Assembly (NCBI RefSeq): GCF_036884655.1
Contig: NC_088357.1
Coordinates: 45,931,501-45,995,500 of the forward strand
From: Musa acuminata AAA Group
Taxonomy: Eukaryota > Streptophyta > Magnoliopsida > Zingiberales > Musaceae
Direction of reading: 5' to 3'
Length of the DNA: 64,000 nt
Below the pieces are notes generated by a model that saw only the letters and a list, made by a program, of their open reading frames with translations, had not been told where the DNA came from and did no database searches. Below, piece by piece: positions 34,901 through 45,795 of this stretch (positions are counted from its first letter, which is position 1; each line of letters opens with the position of its first letter). A program made the position numbers and the translations under genes.

Positions 34901-37900
34901 ATAAGCACAATGCGTCCCTTATAGTGTAATTCTTTTGAGTCCCAATTGTAATGAGCCACGGAGCTTGGTGCTTCCTCCAATTTTTTTATAATCTTACTAG
35001 TCTCTGAATCTTCCTGTCATTCCATCTTAATATCCTCAAGGAAGTTGCTGGTCGGAAGTGAAACGACCGAAACTTCAGCTTGCTCGGGTAGTTGTGAAAG
35101 CGCATAATCAAATCTAAGAAGTTTTGTTACCCATTTTTGCTGCTCAAGGGATGATATCTTTCGCTCCAAAAGGTACTTGAGGCTTTTATGGTCGGTTTTA
35201 ATTTAAAATCGTTGACCAATCAAGTAGGGTCTCCACCTCGTTGCTGTGCGCACAATAGCGAGCATCTCCTTATCATATGTTGACTTATTTTGATGGGAGG
35301 GAGATAATGCCTTGCTAGTGTATGCGAGTGGTCGACCATCTTGCATGAGAATGGCTCCAATTCCGATTGCAGATGCGTCAGCCTCAATAATGAAGGGTCG
35401 GTTGAAATCTGGTAGTGTTAACACCGGCGTCGTCGTCATGGCTGCCTTAAGTTTGTCGAAGGCAGCGGAGGCTCTGTCCAACCATTGGAAGACATCTTTT
35501 TCCAGTAAAAAGTAAGTGGTGCATTGATTTTTCCATAGTTTTTCACGAACTTACAGTAGTAGCCTGTTAAACCCAGAAAGCTATGTAGCAATTTTATGTT
35601 ACTCAGGGTAGGCCAGTTTTGCATTGCTTTAATTTTGAATGGGTCCACCGTCACACCTTCCTCTGATATGATATGCCCAAGATATTCCACCTTCTGTTGA
35701 AGAAAGCAAAAATTCATAGTGGTTGTGTGTTTAAAAGGTGGTTTTCGGTATGTCTTCTTCGCACACTCATATTTGATGATACCCGGATCAAAGGTCCAGC
35801 TTTGTGAAGATTTGTGCTCCCTTTCATCTAGCAATTCATCTGCTATTGGAATAAGGTATTTGTCCTTGATGGTTATGCCATTGAGAGCTCGGTAATCAAC
35901 GCATATTCGCCATGTTTCGTCTTTCTTGCGTACAAGTAGCATTAGTGAAGAGTAGAGGTTGTAACTTGGCCGAATAACTCCTGTTTCGAGCATCTCTTTT
36001 ACAATCCTTTCTATCTCATCCTTCTGAAGATGTAGATATTGATATGGCCGAGTATTTGCTGGAGGTTTGCCTGAAAGAATCGTTATATAATGATCATGCC
36101 AACGGGTAAGAGGTAGGTTGTGCGGTTCATCAAATATATCTGAAAATTCAGCAAGCAAAGGAAGTAGGTTTGGATCTTCAAATTCTATTGGCTCTCCCTT
36201 AGTTTGCTGCTCAAGTTGTACCAAAAATCTGCTGCATGCTTTATGTAAAACCTTCTCCATTTGTTGTGTGCAAATCGTCGTTATGTTGCCCTCACGTTTC
36301 CTGTGCAATATCACCTGTTTCTCCTTACTGTAAAATTTCATAATTAGTTTCATAAAATTCCAGGAAACACCACATAATGTCGTCAACCATTTAATTCTGA
36401 GCATGGCCTCATGATCATTAAGAGGGAAAAGGAAGAAATCTGCAATTATCTCTTGATCCTGCAGCAATAGTTTCTCCTGCGGGCGCCTACGATCACAATT
36501 CAAAATCCGTCCGTCGGTGACCTTAACATCAAACCTGCAGCGATTCTCGATAGGTAATGCCATCCGAACAGCAAGCTTACTATCTAGGAAGTTAGCAGTA
36601 CTGCCGGTGTCGATGAGAACAATGATCGGTTGTTGTTTGAGAAGGCCTCCAACTTTCATCGTTTGCGGGTTTGAGTAGCCGGCTAGTGCGTGTACTGTAA
36701 CGTCAGTCGGTTGTGGCTCTTCTTTCTCATCTTCTTTATGTTCAAGGTTCTTTTCTGAATGTTCAATGACCTCTTCTTCTATTGGTTCAATCATAAGAAG
36801 TTTCCCTTTCATCGTTTGCGGGTTTGAGTAGCCAGCTAGTGTGTGTACTGTAACGTCGGTCAGTTGTGGCTCTTCTTCCGCATCTTCTTCGTTATGTTCA
36901 AGGCTCTCTTTTGAATGTTCAATGACCTCTTCTTCTACTGGTTCAATCAAAAGAAGTCTTCCTTTTCTATAGCAATGCTTGTAACTCCACGGCTAGTCGC
37001 AATGCCAACATAACCGCTTCGCAGATTGCTCCCGAAGCTCTTCTCTTGTCAACCTCTTTGGTGCAGGGACTCGATCGACAGTAGGGGGGTTGAGGGCTTC
37101 AGTATTTCTGGTTGAGGAGCAACTCTAGTCCTCCAAGCTTCATGATTCAATCGCTCCTCTTGATGTCGTGCGAAAGAAATGACTGCCATAAGCGTGTACG
37201 GTTGTCTCGCTTTAACTTCTTCCCGGATCTCCGGCTTCAAGCCCTCAATGAAGGTCCTCAATAGCTGTTTTTGAGACCAATCACGAGTTTGATTAGATAA
37301 CCTTTCAAACCTAGTTTGGTACTCCTGAATGGTGGAGGTTTGTCTGATCTTTGCTAGTTGTCCGTCAATATTCTCGTAATCGATTGGTCTGAAGCGGATC
37401 AGCAATCCTTCTTTGAATTGTCGCCATGAAAGGACTCCATAAGTGTGTTCAAACCAGTCAAACCATTATATGGCATCCCCTTCAAGATGTATAGCTGCAA
37501 TTTTCAACATAGATGCGTCCGCGATTTTGTGGTATCGAAAATATCGCTTCGTACGTGAAATCCAACCAGTCGGGTCTCCTTCCCATCTAGGGAAGTCCAC
37601 CCTCATGCGTGGATAGTTGGGATCGATCATAGAACCTCCCCTCTTTTGAAAGTCATATCTTCGGGCTTGGTGCGATTGGGCAGAGCTCTCTCCTTGATGT
37701 GATTTCTTCGGGCTTAGTGGTCAGCCCAATCTGAGTTCAGTAAAGAGTGTCCGAATCGTATCCTTCATTCGTGCCTCAAAGGTTTCGAATTTAGCATTGA
37801 TTGCCTCATCAGATGCCATAGTATATGCCTCCAAATCTGTGATGTTATGATCTCTCTTTTGTTGTCGGGTTAAAGGCATGTATAGGTTGAGAGAGGTGAT

Positions 37901-40900
37901 GGTTGAAAGGGTTGGTGGATTAGTGGATGTAGGCTGCGGTTTAGGCTTGTTTTGTGGCTGTTTTGGGTGCAGTTTGAGGGTGTGGTTTGGTGGAGTTGTA
38001 GGGCTGTGGATGAAAGTTTTGGATCTGTGGTAAATGACAGCAAAGGTTTGATAGAAATCAGTGGAAGTTGTTGCAAGTATGTGCTGTCTTGTAAGAGCAG
38101 AATTGTCGTCGAAGAAATAGTAGTTTCTCGATGAAATTTCCACCAAAAACTTGAGAGATTTGAGGAGGGAATTGACAGCAAAATCACAGTTTATATGACA
38201 GCAAGGATCTCTAATTTAATCAAGAAAATTTCGGCAGTATAATAGCAAGGAAATTGGTGCAAGCTGCAATAGCAGAATTCTTATCGAAAAATTTCAGCGG
38301 TTTGGGACGAAAATTTACAGAAACACAAAATCAGTTTTAGAGATGAATTCCTCTATAGATCAATCTTAGATGGAAGCAAAGATGATTTATGAAGTGTATA
38401 AGAAATTTCATTCAAAAAAGATTGCAAATAGATGAGTTAAGGCAATAATATGCGGCTGAAATTTTCTGCAGCACAGATTTTCAAGTGTAGCAGATTGGAC
38501 ATAACAGATCAGTAGTTTACATTGAGAATTTTTCGATAAAACCAAAGGGAAATCCATTGTTAGGAAGTGTCAAAGCTATCATAAAAATTTCATAGAGATT
38601 TGGATAGAAAAAATATTGTATCAAGATCAAATAAACAGTTCTATGCGGCTGAAATTTAACAGTGCAGATTTTCAGATATAGCAAATTAGACGTAAAAGAT
38701 CAATGGTTTATATTGAGAATTTTTTGAAAAAACCAAAGGGAGATCTGCTGTTAGGAAGTGTCAAAGATGTCATAAAAATTTCGTAGAAATTTGGATAGAA
38801 AAAGCACAGTAGCAAAATCAAACAGATGGTGCTATGCGGTTGGAATTCTGCATTGTATCTTTCGTCGTAGAGATGAAAACTTTGTGACGAAAAGTTTATG
38901 CAGCAATATAGGAACAGTTTTTTTTTTTTGGATTTTTGAATAAGGATAACTAAATTGCAGCAGCAGTAAGGTAGGAAACCAGAACCTGTTGCAATTCACG
39001 GGGAGATCAAAGGATGATCTGTGGTGGTGGAGATGATGGCGGAATTCGGCGATGATCTTTTAAGCAATTGTGGGAATTGCTTTGGGCGATTGTGGAGGGC
39101 TGATGGATAGCAGTGGAAGGGCAGCGAGATGCCAAGAACGCTGCTCTGATACCAGGTGTTAGAACCCTTGCAGGTTCTAAACTTGGGGTTGATCTCTTTA
39201 GGGGATCGGCCTCCTTGGAACTCTATAGGAGTTCCTCCCCCCAAGTTGCTGCTCAAAGGCTGCAGAAAAGATTCATCTATTGCTTACCAAAAGAGGAGGA
39301 ATACATGGCTATTTATAGGGTTTCTAAACCCTAACTCCTAATAAGACTCCTACTCAAGACTCCTACTTCTAATCAACTCCTAATAGGACTTCTACTTAAG
39401 ACTCCTATTCCTTTACAACTCCTAATTCTTCTCTAAGAAATAACCTCCTAACCGTAGTCGGCCTCTTCACCTCTTTAACAAGGATCGGCTTATGTAGGTT
39501 TTACATGAATGTCCCTCTCAATTAGGACTCTCCTAGCTAGAGTCCTAACAGGTTATTACAGTATCCAAAATAAACATATTTTTGTTGCCATAAACTTGTT
39601 CCGGAAAATTTCTTTATATTATATTATATTTTTTATTTTTTTTATTACATCAAATAGCATATATGACGCTCACACATGGACTCTAACCTAAGACCTATCA
39701 CTTGTGCAGTATTGCACTAACCAATCTGGATGTTTCAGACTATATTATGTTTTGTTATTATGCTGTGAATATTTGAAAATCTCTAAATTTAAGATTTTAA
39801 AGATTTTTATCGCTCCATACATTTTATGGACAAAAACGATGGAAGGGAAAGAAGTGTTATATTTTTGGAACATTATTCTATTTCACTCAGCAAAAGCTCT
39901 ATTCACCATGTATCATGAACTGAAGGATTCTGTGATGAGACCGAGGATTTCACATACTCATCTCTACTGAAATACCATGTATCAGTAAAAGCTCTATTCA
40001 CCTAGCTCTAATAATTGAAATATATTTTGTGTTTCACTAACGCTAGCTACGAATATCTTAGTATTGGAATCAGCAGCGAGCAGCTAGACCTTCAGCTTCT
40101 CTGCTACTTCCACTCTCATGGCATGCAATGTGATAGCATCGTCCATCAGTCGATATACATTAGTTATCAACTACAGTCATTGTCGACTTTGTTCTTCAGA
40201 ACACTAGAAATCTGAAACTTTGGCTTTTCCAATTAACCCCACTCCAGTCAATGATCACTCATCATGAAACCCACAGGATCCTTGATTGTGCACTTAGCTA
40301 ATCTATTACTCAACACTCTTCTGATAGTTCTGAACTGAGGTTCAGACATCTTAACTTTTTGTATTCCAAAGATTTCAACCAAGCAATGAGACTCAGTGGA
40401 TATCCACCAAAAATTCCTCATTATTATTATTGTTACCGTAATTTTTATTATGATCTATCATCTTCTTCATCTATAAAGTTACTATAAAAGAAAGATATTA
40501 CATTATTTAATTTTCATGGAGATTTTAGTGAAGGTATGAAAATGGTGAAATTCTGACTAGATATTATGTATAACTATTCTGGCTTAATACAATAAGCCTA
40601 AGTACTGTTGAGTTCTTACTATATAAATTGATTGCAAAACAAAGCTTTAGAAATATTACAAAGAATTATGTAAAATTAATGAAGAAAAAAAGTGTAAAAG
40701 TTTCTAAAATTGTTGCATCTGATTCGAATGGAAGTTATACTGACACAACTGCAAACTGAAATGTAAAGCTGGCTAAACTTAATTCAACAAAATTGGAAGT
40801 AAGTCTTCTAAGGTAAGTTGGCAAACAAAAAACTTTTGAATTATGCAAAAGGAGATTTTCAATTTTTATTTTCTTGATAACTGTGTCTCCATACCCTTAT

Positions 40901-43195
40901 AGCGGGTTGCAAAAGCAGACCCTAGGAAGAATTAGAAATAATTTGGAGGAATCTCTTTTCCTCTCATATCTATGAACTCCTACCATTTTCTAGAAAGGCG
41001 TCATGCAGCCATTTTCTTCCTCATGTAAGGTGAACTACTTGGAGTTTAGGTACTATGCTTTATGATAAATGATTGAGCTCACAGGTCCAAAGCCACTTGC
41101 TTGGTGACATGACAAGTTGTATAAGGCTTCTCACTTATAAGTTATAACCACATATATTGTTGTTGTCTTGTACTAATATTAAAAATATAGTCCTCTGAGA
41201 ATCCTCTACTTATTTCAATTGAGTTTTGCAAGCTTGTTATCACCATTTTCACTTTGCTTCTCTAATCAGGCTTCTCACTCATCCTTATATTGCTTCTTCT
41301 GTCAGTTTTATTCTTCGTTTTTTGTTTCTAGCTACAAAATTTCATATATCTTCCTGATATATAGTTTTTTTCGCCATTTTAAAATATGTTGGCCATAATG
41401 CAGTGAAACTTTGCTTTTTGTAGGAACGTATAAAGCGTGTGCAGAGCGTGTTCAACAGAGAAAGAAGTAAGAATAGGAAGAGATATGAGTCTTGGACAGA
41501 CAACACTACTGATGCCTATCAATCTTTCCAAAGAGATGACTGGTACTGGAAGACACATTCAAGTTACAAGGATCAATATACAAATTTCAGATATGCCACA
41601 AAGGACAGTGGGGATTATCTATTGTCACATCATTACTCTGTCTTAGGCCTTGACAGGTATTAGAATTCATATTTAAACTTGTTATAGGTTTTGCAGTATT
41701 TATCTTTGTTTAGTGAATGTTAACTGTTTGTAACTAGAGGAATCTTCTCCTTATGTGATAAGTATATCAGACCAGCAGATTGTCGATAGAATTGTGTGAT
41801 TTTATTCTAGAACTTCATTTTTTACTATCATTTATAGATTTAAGATCACAGAGCTAAATGAACCTTGTAATAGATCGCACTTGTTAAATGGGTCTGTCCT
41901 GTTTATAAATGGTTTGAATTAATGTCAGAGAATAAGATGAAGTTAGATAATCCTGATTCGAGACATTTTGAGTACCAGTGACATCCACACTTTTTTGGTC
42001 AATTATGCTTGATCGACAGCATATCATGTAGCAACCATGATATATGGAATAACTACTTTGCTATCACTTACATATGATGTTTAATGAATTTTTAGCTTTA
42101 TAACTATCACTCTTGTTATTTCTTGTAGGTCAAGGTCAGAACCATACTCAGATACTGAGATCAAGGTGCACTTTTCAATGTCACTTGTACTTATTCGTTA
42201 TTTCCTTTACTGCATTCTGTTCATCTGCTTGTTATTTGGTAATCATTTTTTTTGGAACATATTATGCTTCATAATATGAAATCGAATATAGCACTGTTAA
42301 TTGTGATGAATTTGGGTCACATTTGTCTTATAAGATTTTACTAAAATTTAGTATAATTCTTACATGGTAAAGTGGTTATGGCTCTTAGATATGTCGGCTA
42401 AGGATGCAAAAACCGTAAGTGGTTTCATAGAAGTGATGGAAATTGAAAATTTTTTATTACTGCATAAAAGCAATTGGTAGTGATCATGGTATTTTATTCT
42501 AGATGAACTTTTAGAAGTAAAGGGAAAAAAAGTTGACATCTATGCATGCAACTGGAACTTCCATTGGAAGTTCTATGGTTGGGTAAACTTTGCCATTTGT
42601 ATGATTTGGTTTTTGAATCTCATTCCTGATATGTTGGCATAAAACCCCAATTAACAATGTGATCATGTAGAAGTCTAATATCAAATCAAGTTTTCATGTC
42701 TACTTAAATAGTTAATGTTTTATACCCTATAAAATAAAATTGATCTCAAGACCACTTGCCAATGGACTAGTTTCGCATGAAGAGTTCAAATTGCTTATTG
42801 CCGTAAAACTCAACACCCTCCCGTGTCTAGATATTCATGTGCCTCATGCTGGATTAAAAAGTAGCATGCATGTCTACTTAAAATAGTTTTTTTTTCCCAA
42901 GTATACTTAAATAGTTAAACCTTCTCATTGTCAATTACAGAATGCTTTCAGAGCAAAAGCAATGGAATACCATCCTGATCAAAACCAGGATAATAAAGGT
43001 AAGCCATCATCCTTACCAAAATGTTTTTAGCTTTTTTTTTCTTCTTTCAAAGTTATTTATCTTACACACTTCCAACCAAAACCGGCCCCCTAATTTTCTT
43101 GCTGGCATCTTTCTGCAGATGTTGCAGAGGCAAAATTTAAAGAGGTAATGATGTCCTATGAAGCAATAAAATCAGAGAGAAGTCAAGTGTGTTGA
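31999..43195 (+). CDS. J-domain (DnaJ/HSP40-like) protein with C-terminal J domain, complete, seven exons
   Basis: J proteins stimulate the ATPase of HSP70 chaperones. Exons 31999-32127, 33315-33356, 33846-33977, 41424-41656, 42129-42165, 42941-42998 and 43119-43195 sum to 708 bases, 235 residues; all introns are GT-AG and phases agree. Residues about 25-44 (SLTYGLALFGLIGAAAATVA) are hydrophobic and followed by LRRTMRWFS, suggesting a membrane anchor or organelle-targeting segment. The middle is charged and aromatic (RRMQEEYEEEMERV, RDDWYWKTHSSYKDQY). The J domain starts near residue 171 (HYSVLGLDRS) with helix II FRAKAMEY and the essential HPD at 202-204, ending SYEAIKSERSQVC. This type-III (class C) layout lacks G/F and zinc-finger regions. 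Intron 3 is 7.4 kb because of an antisense LTR retrotransposon. No reading-frame damage is visible. Confidence 0.9.
34114..34118. repeat. Target-site duplication GGTTA, left copy
   Basis: Identical to 39551-39555 on the other side of the element; 5 bp is the usual length for gypsy integrases. Confidence 0.93.
34119..34512 (-). repeat. Left LTR (3' LTR of the gypsy element)
   Basis: 394 bp, TGTTAGAACCC...GTCCTAACA on the plus strand. CTATTTATAGGG at 34271-34282 reads CCCTATAAATAG on the minus strand, a TATA box consistent with minus-strand transcription. It contains internal short repeats of the CTCCTAATAGGACT/ACTCAAGACTCCTA type. Confidence 0.95.
34513..34527 (-). other. Polypurine tract of the gypsy element
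   Basis: On the minus strand TTAAGAGGGCGGGTC immediately precedes the 3' LTR, the plus-strand DNA priming site of reverse transcription. Confidence 0.8.
34560..36950 (-). pseudogene. gypsy pol remnant: protease, reverse transcriptase, RNase H, integrase, chromodomain
   Basis: Order on the minus strand: acidic tandemly repeated segment (36950-36655), aspartic protease LIDTGSTANFLD (about 36590), RT fingers with WRICVDYRALN (about 35890), then a stretch where the expected frame is cut by TGA/TAA codons at several arginine positions. It then jumps directly to VEYLGHIISEEGV, so the palm with the catalytic aspartate pair is absent. RNase H FIIEADASAIGIGAIL and TYDKEMLAIV (35400-35250) are readable. 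Integrase keeps only the end of the core (TTYHPQIDDQTEVVNRCLET, about 34800). A chromodomain-like VLIQWVNLPIEDAT ends the region. Several frame changes separate these parts. The coding capacity is lost. Confidence 0.88.
36655..36960 (-). repeat. 153-bp (51-codon) in-frame tandem duplication before the protease
   Basis: Two copies of an acidic segment, MIEP[VI]EEEVIEHS..., each ending LAGYSNPQTMK, lie in the same frame with offset 153 bases. Nucleotide identity is high (ATCGTTTGCGGGTTTGAGTA at both). The duplication extends the gag-protease linker. Confidence 0.85.
37049..38146 (-). pseudogene. gypsy gag remnant
   Basis: The minus-strand N-terminal part reads PLTRQQKRDHNITDLEAYTM and FEARMKDTIRTLFTEL. 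The retrotransposon-gag domain follows: WEGDPTGWISRTKRYF, a nonsense codon TAA at 37468-37466 where the usual WFDW tryptophan motif starts, then IRFRPIDYENIDGQL and LRTFIEGLKPEIREEVKARQ. There are frame changes between the two halves. Gag would form the particle; this copy cannot encode it intact. Confidence 0.85.
39141..39154 (-). other. Primer-binding site of the gypsy element
   Basis: On the minus strand TGGTATCAGAGCAG, complementary to the 3' end of initiator tRNA-Met, two bases inside the 5' LTR boundary. Confidence 0.92.
39157..39550 (-). repeat. Right LTR (5' LTR of the gypsy element)
   Basis: 394 bp, same ends as the left LTR, with the same CTATTTATAGGG block at 39309-39320 (minus-strand TATA box). 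Differences from the left copy are all substitutions, mostly transitions. Confidence 0.95.
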
Positions 43196-43960
43196 CTCTC
43201 GAGGACTGAACACAAGATCGAGAAGAGCTGTGTATATATATTGCAACTTAGCTGTGCTGTTAACTTTCAATCTGGTTTCCTTTTCGTCTATAATCTGCTT
43301 CTTGATGTAGTGTTGATTGATCTTTTAAAGTTCGAGCTCTAAAGGCGGCTGCACATCTACATATATGCTGAGGGGCATAATTAGAGATAATGTTGGCTAT
43401 CAATTCATCAGATTGAGGCCATACAACAAGCTTTTGATTCTGGCATGTTCAGTATCGAACAAAAAATTTTGATTCACCAAATTGTAGGATGGTTTGTTAT
43501 CTGATGGCAAAGTCAGATAGATGTCTATGCTTCAATACTGTTATTTGTTTATTTGTATATGCAAGTAGACGTGCAGTAGTAACCTATGTTTAAGTTCACT
43601 GGTGAGCATGAATTAGCAGCTAAAAGAGGGGTGCCAATCAGAACCCAAATATTAATTCTGCAGCAGTTAGGAAATTGCCCTCTTTCTTGGTCTAAATGAT
43701 GCAGAGTTTTGCTGCTTTTCAGCTACATTATTGGTGTTAATTAGCATTCTCTCGTAATGTACTATCCATTATTTACAGAGCATTGAAATATTTACGTACC
43801 ATCCTAAACCAGAAGAAATGTTGCTTTCTTCGCCACACATCAGTTTCTCAAAGGAAATTGAGGCTCGACCTTACTATTTTCACTACATATTTCATCGGGC
43901 CACACATGGATCAGTGCTCGGGTGACATGATCGCCTCCGGTAATGAAGTATCTCTAACTT
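43196..43960. other. 3' flank of the J-domain gene
   Basis: Probable 3' UTR and intergenic DNA. No ORF of note. Confidence 0.45.
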
Positions 43961-43978
43961 TTGTTACAATCGAATTTT

Positions 43979-44140
43979 GTTACCATCGAATCTGGTTTTG
44001 AAAAGTTCTTTGACTATGATTTGGTTGAATATGTTACGATCGAATCTGGTTTTGAAAAGTTTTTTGACTTTGATTTGGTTGAATATGTTACGATCGAATC
44101 TAGTTTTGAAAAGTTCTTTGACTTTGATATGGTTGAATAT
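43979..44140. repeat. Three 54-bp tandem units, with decayed copies to about 44,440
   Basis: Units start at 43979, 44033 and 44087 with GTTAC.ATCGAATCT and end GGTTGAATAT; only a handful of substitutions separate them. As 54 is a multiple of three, an open frame of 72 codons spans the array, repeating FEKFFDFDLVEYVTIES. Related but degenerate blocks (ATCGAATCTGACTATAAAAC, GAATTCGACCATAAAG, GATTGAATCTGG) continue to about 44,440, so this looks like the edge of a small satellite rather than a gene. Confidence 0.85.
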
Positions 44141-44440
44141 GACCTAAAGCATCCTCATCTTTGGGACAATGGAACCTAGATCATTTTTCGTTTAGATGCA
44201 ATCAAATCAAATAATGAAATATTATTTATCTTCGATGCATCAAAACTCGATCATGAAACATCTTCCGTCTTTGTCATCGAATCTGACTATAAAACTTCCT
44301 TTGGCTTGAGGTGATCAAATTTGGTTATAAGGTAACTTTTAAATAAGATGTTATTGAATTCGACCATAAAGTATTTATCGTCTATGCTATGATTGAATCT
44401 GGTATATGTTATCGAATTTGATCATGAAACATCATATATG

Positions 44441-44725
44441 GTATATGATCTCTGTGATATTAGATGGATGAATGATTATATATATACGATAACTAATGAC
44501 AGACAAATCTAATGGATTGAATTCTTCTATATTGTCCGGGGACTACGACGTAGTGACCTAGTATGTTCGTAGTCGATGAGTCGAGTGAATCATTATGAAG
44601 ATAATAATTCACTGAATCAGAAAGAGTTATGACAAGTATAAGTCACGACCAGCTCGATATTGGGCCTAGAGAATCACACACATATGGTAGGTATTATGAT
44701 ATGAGATATCCGTTGGAGCACTTAT
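44441..44725. other. Unclassified, possibly part of an older retroelement
   Basis: No ORF. Phrases such as GAGAATCACACACATATGG and TTGGAGCAC resemble non-coding parts of plant LTR elements, in line with being the flank into which the 44,726 LTR inserted. Weak evidence. Confidence 0.3.
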
Positions 44726-45795
44726 TGTTGAATCTCGAATTTTGATAATGAAATCAATTGATGAGGTTATGAACTAATAAGTATTTAAGATAAGTAATTT
44801 AGGAAAATTTCGATCATGGACTCGAACCATTAAAGCAAGAGAATCAGATGTTGAGCCGGAAAGCATCATGTTAGAGATTAGACGTCAGGTCGGAGGATTG
44901 GTCGACATGCCAAAGGATGGACCTCGAGCCATGAGTTCAGGCATCAAGCTAGAAAGATCGAGTATTGTGCCAAGAAAATCAGATGTTGTAAGAGGTCAAC
45001 ATACTGATGGATCAGGCAATACGTTGAAGGAAAGGACGATGCGTCGAAAGTTCAAACGAAGTGTTAGATGAACAGATAACATGTCGGACAACGTAGCCTT
45101 CATGATTATAATTATTCAGTCTTGATTGAAGTCGTTTATAGTCTAATTTAATTAATTTTAAGACGTAACCATGCTAATTTGATTAGTAGCCCATTGGGCC
45201 TAAACCAGGCCAATTCAGTAACTTGGAGTTGGGCTGGGCGGTAGTACTGCCCGGCACAAGCGGTAGAACCGCCAATACCCCAAAAAATTAAAGATTTAAA
45301 TTTTTTTGCTTCATTTTTTAAGCCATTTGGGGTCTATAAATATTTTACTCATGCTTATTTGATGAAGCAAGAATTCTTAGGGATATAAGTAATGTAAACT
45401 CTCTTGAAAAGTGTTATATCTTCCTCCTTGACTTTAGAAATCATTCTAAAGGAGGTGTGAGATTTTGTTGTAAAAGAGAAGTGTGAAGGTTCTCTCCTAA
45501 GCCTATGAAAAGAAGAAAATGGTTGGGTTATAACAAGGGTAGTTGATCTTTGTTTGTTGAAAAAAAGATCAGTAGTGAAAGTCGGTGGCCTCGAGGAAAG
45601 AGGAATTAGGAGTGGACATAGGTCGAGATAACCGAACTACTATATAAATCTGATTTACATTTCTCTTTATGCTTTTCCTTATTATTACTAATTGATTTAA
45701 TTGCTTACTACCCTTACTTTTTCTGTGAGAAATTCTGGGATTTTATTTTTTTGTTGTTTCATTGTGCATGTGATGTTGCCCCAAGTTTCCCAACA
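44726..45795 (+). mobile_element. Probable solo or truncated Copia LTR, about 1.07 kb
   Basis: Starts TGTTGAATCTCGAATTTTGA and can end ...TTTCCCAACA, giving a TGTTG/CAACA terminal pair. The first 28 bases match the outer end of the LTR at 61169-63569 (minus strand) with few changes. GTCTATAAATATT near 45332-45344 is a plausible TATA box on the plus strand. The flanks (CTTAT left, CATCC right) are not a target duplication, so either the right end is misplaced or the element is rearranged. No primer-binding site follows. Confidence 0.55.

Larger units (their letters stand above)
34119..39550 (-). mobile_element. Internally deleted Ty3/gypsy (chromovirus-like) LTR retrotransposon in intron 3 of the J-domain gene
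   Basis: 5432 bp bounded by two 394-bp LTRs (TG...CA) and a perfect 5-bp target duplication GGTTA (34114-34118 and 39551-39555). Orientation is minus: the primer-binding site lies beside the right LTR and the polypurine tract beside the left. Gag, protease, RT, RNase H, integrase and chromodomain remnants appear in gypsy order on the minus strand. It is not autonomous: gag and RT carry nonsense codons, the RT palm and most of integrase are deleted. The two LTRs differ at about 19 positions by hand count with no length change, so insertion is old enough to have diverged by roughly 5%. It is antisense to the host gene. Confidence 0.95.
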
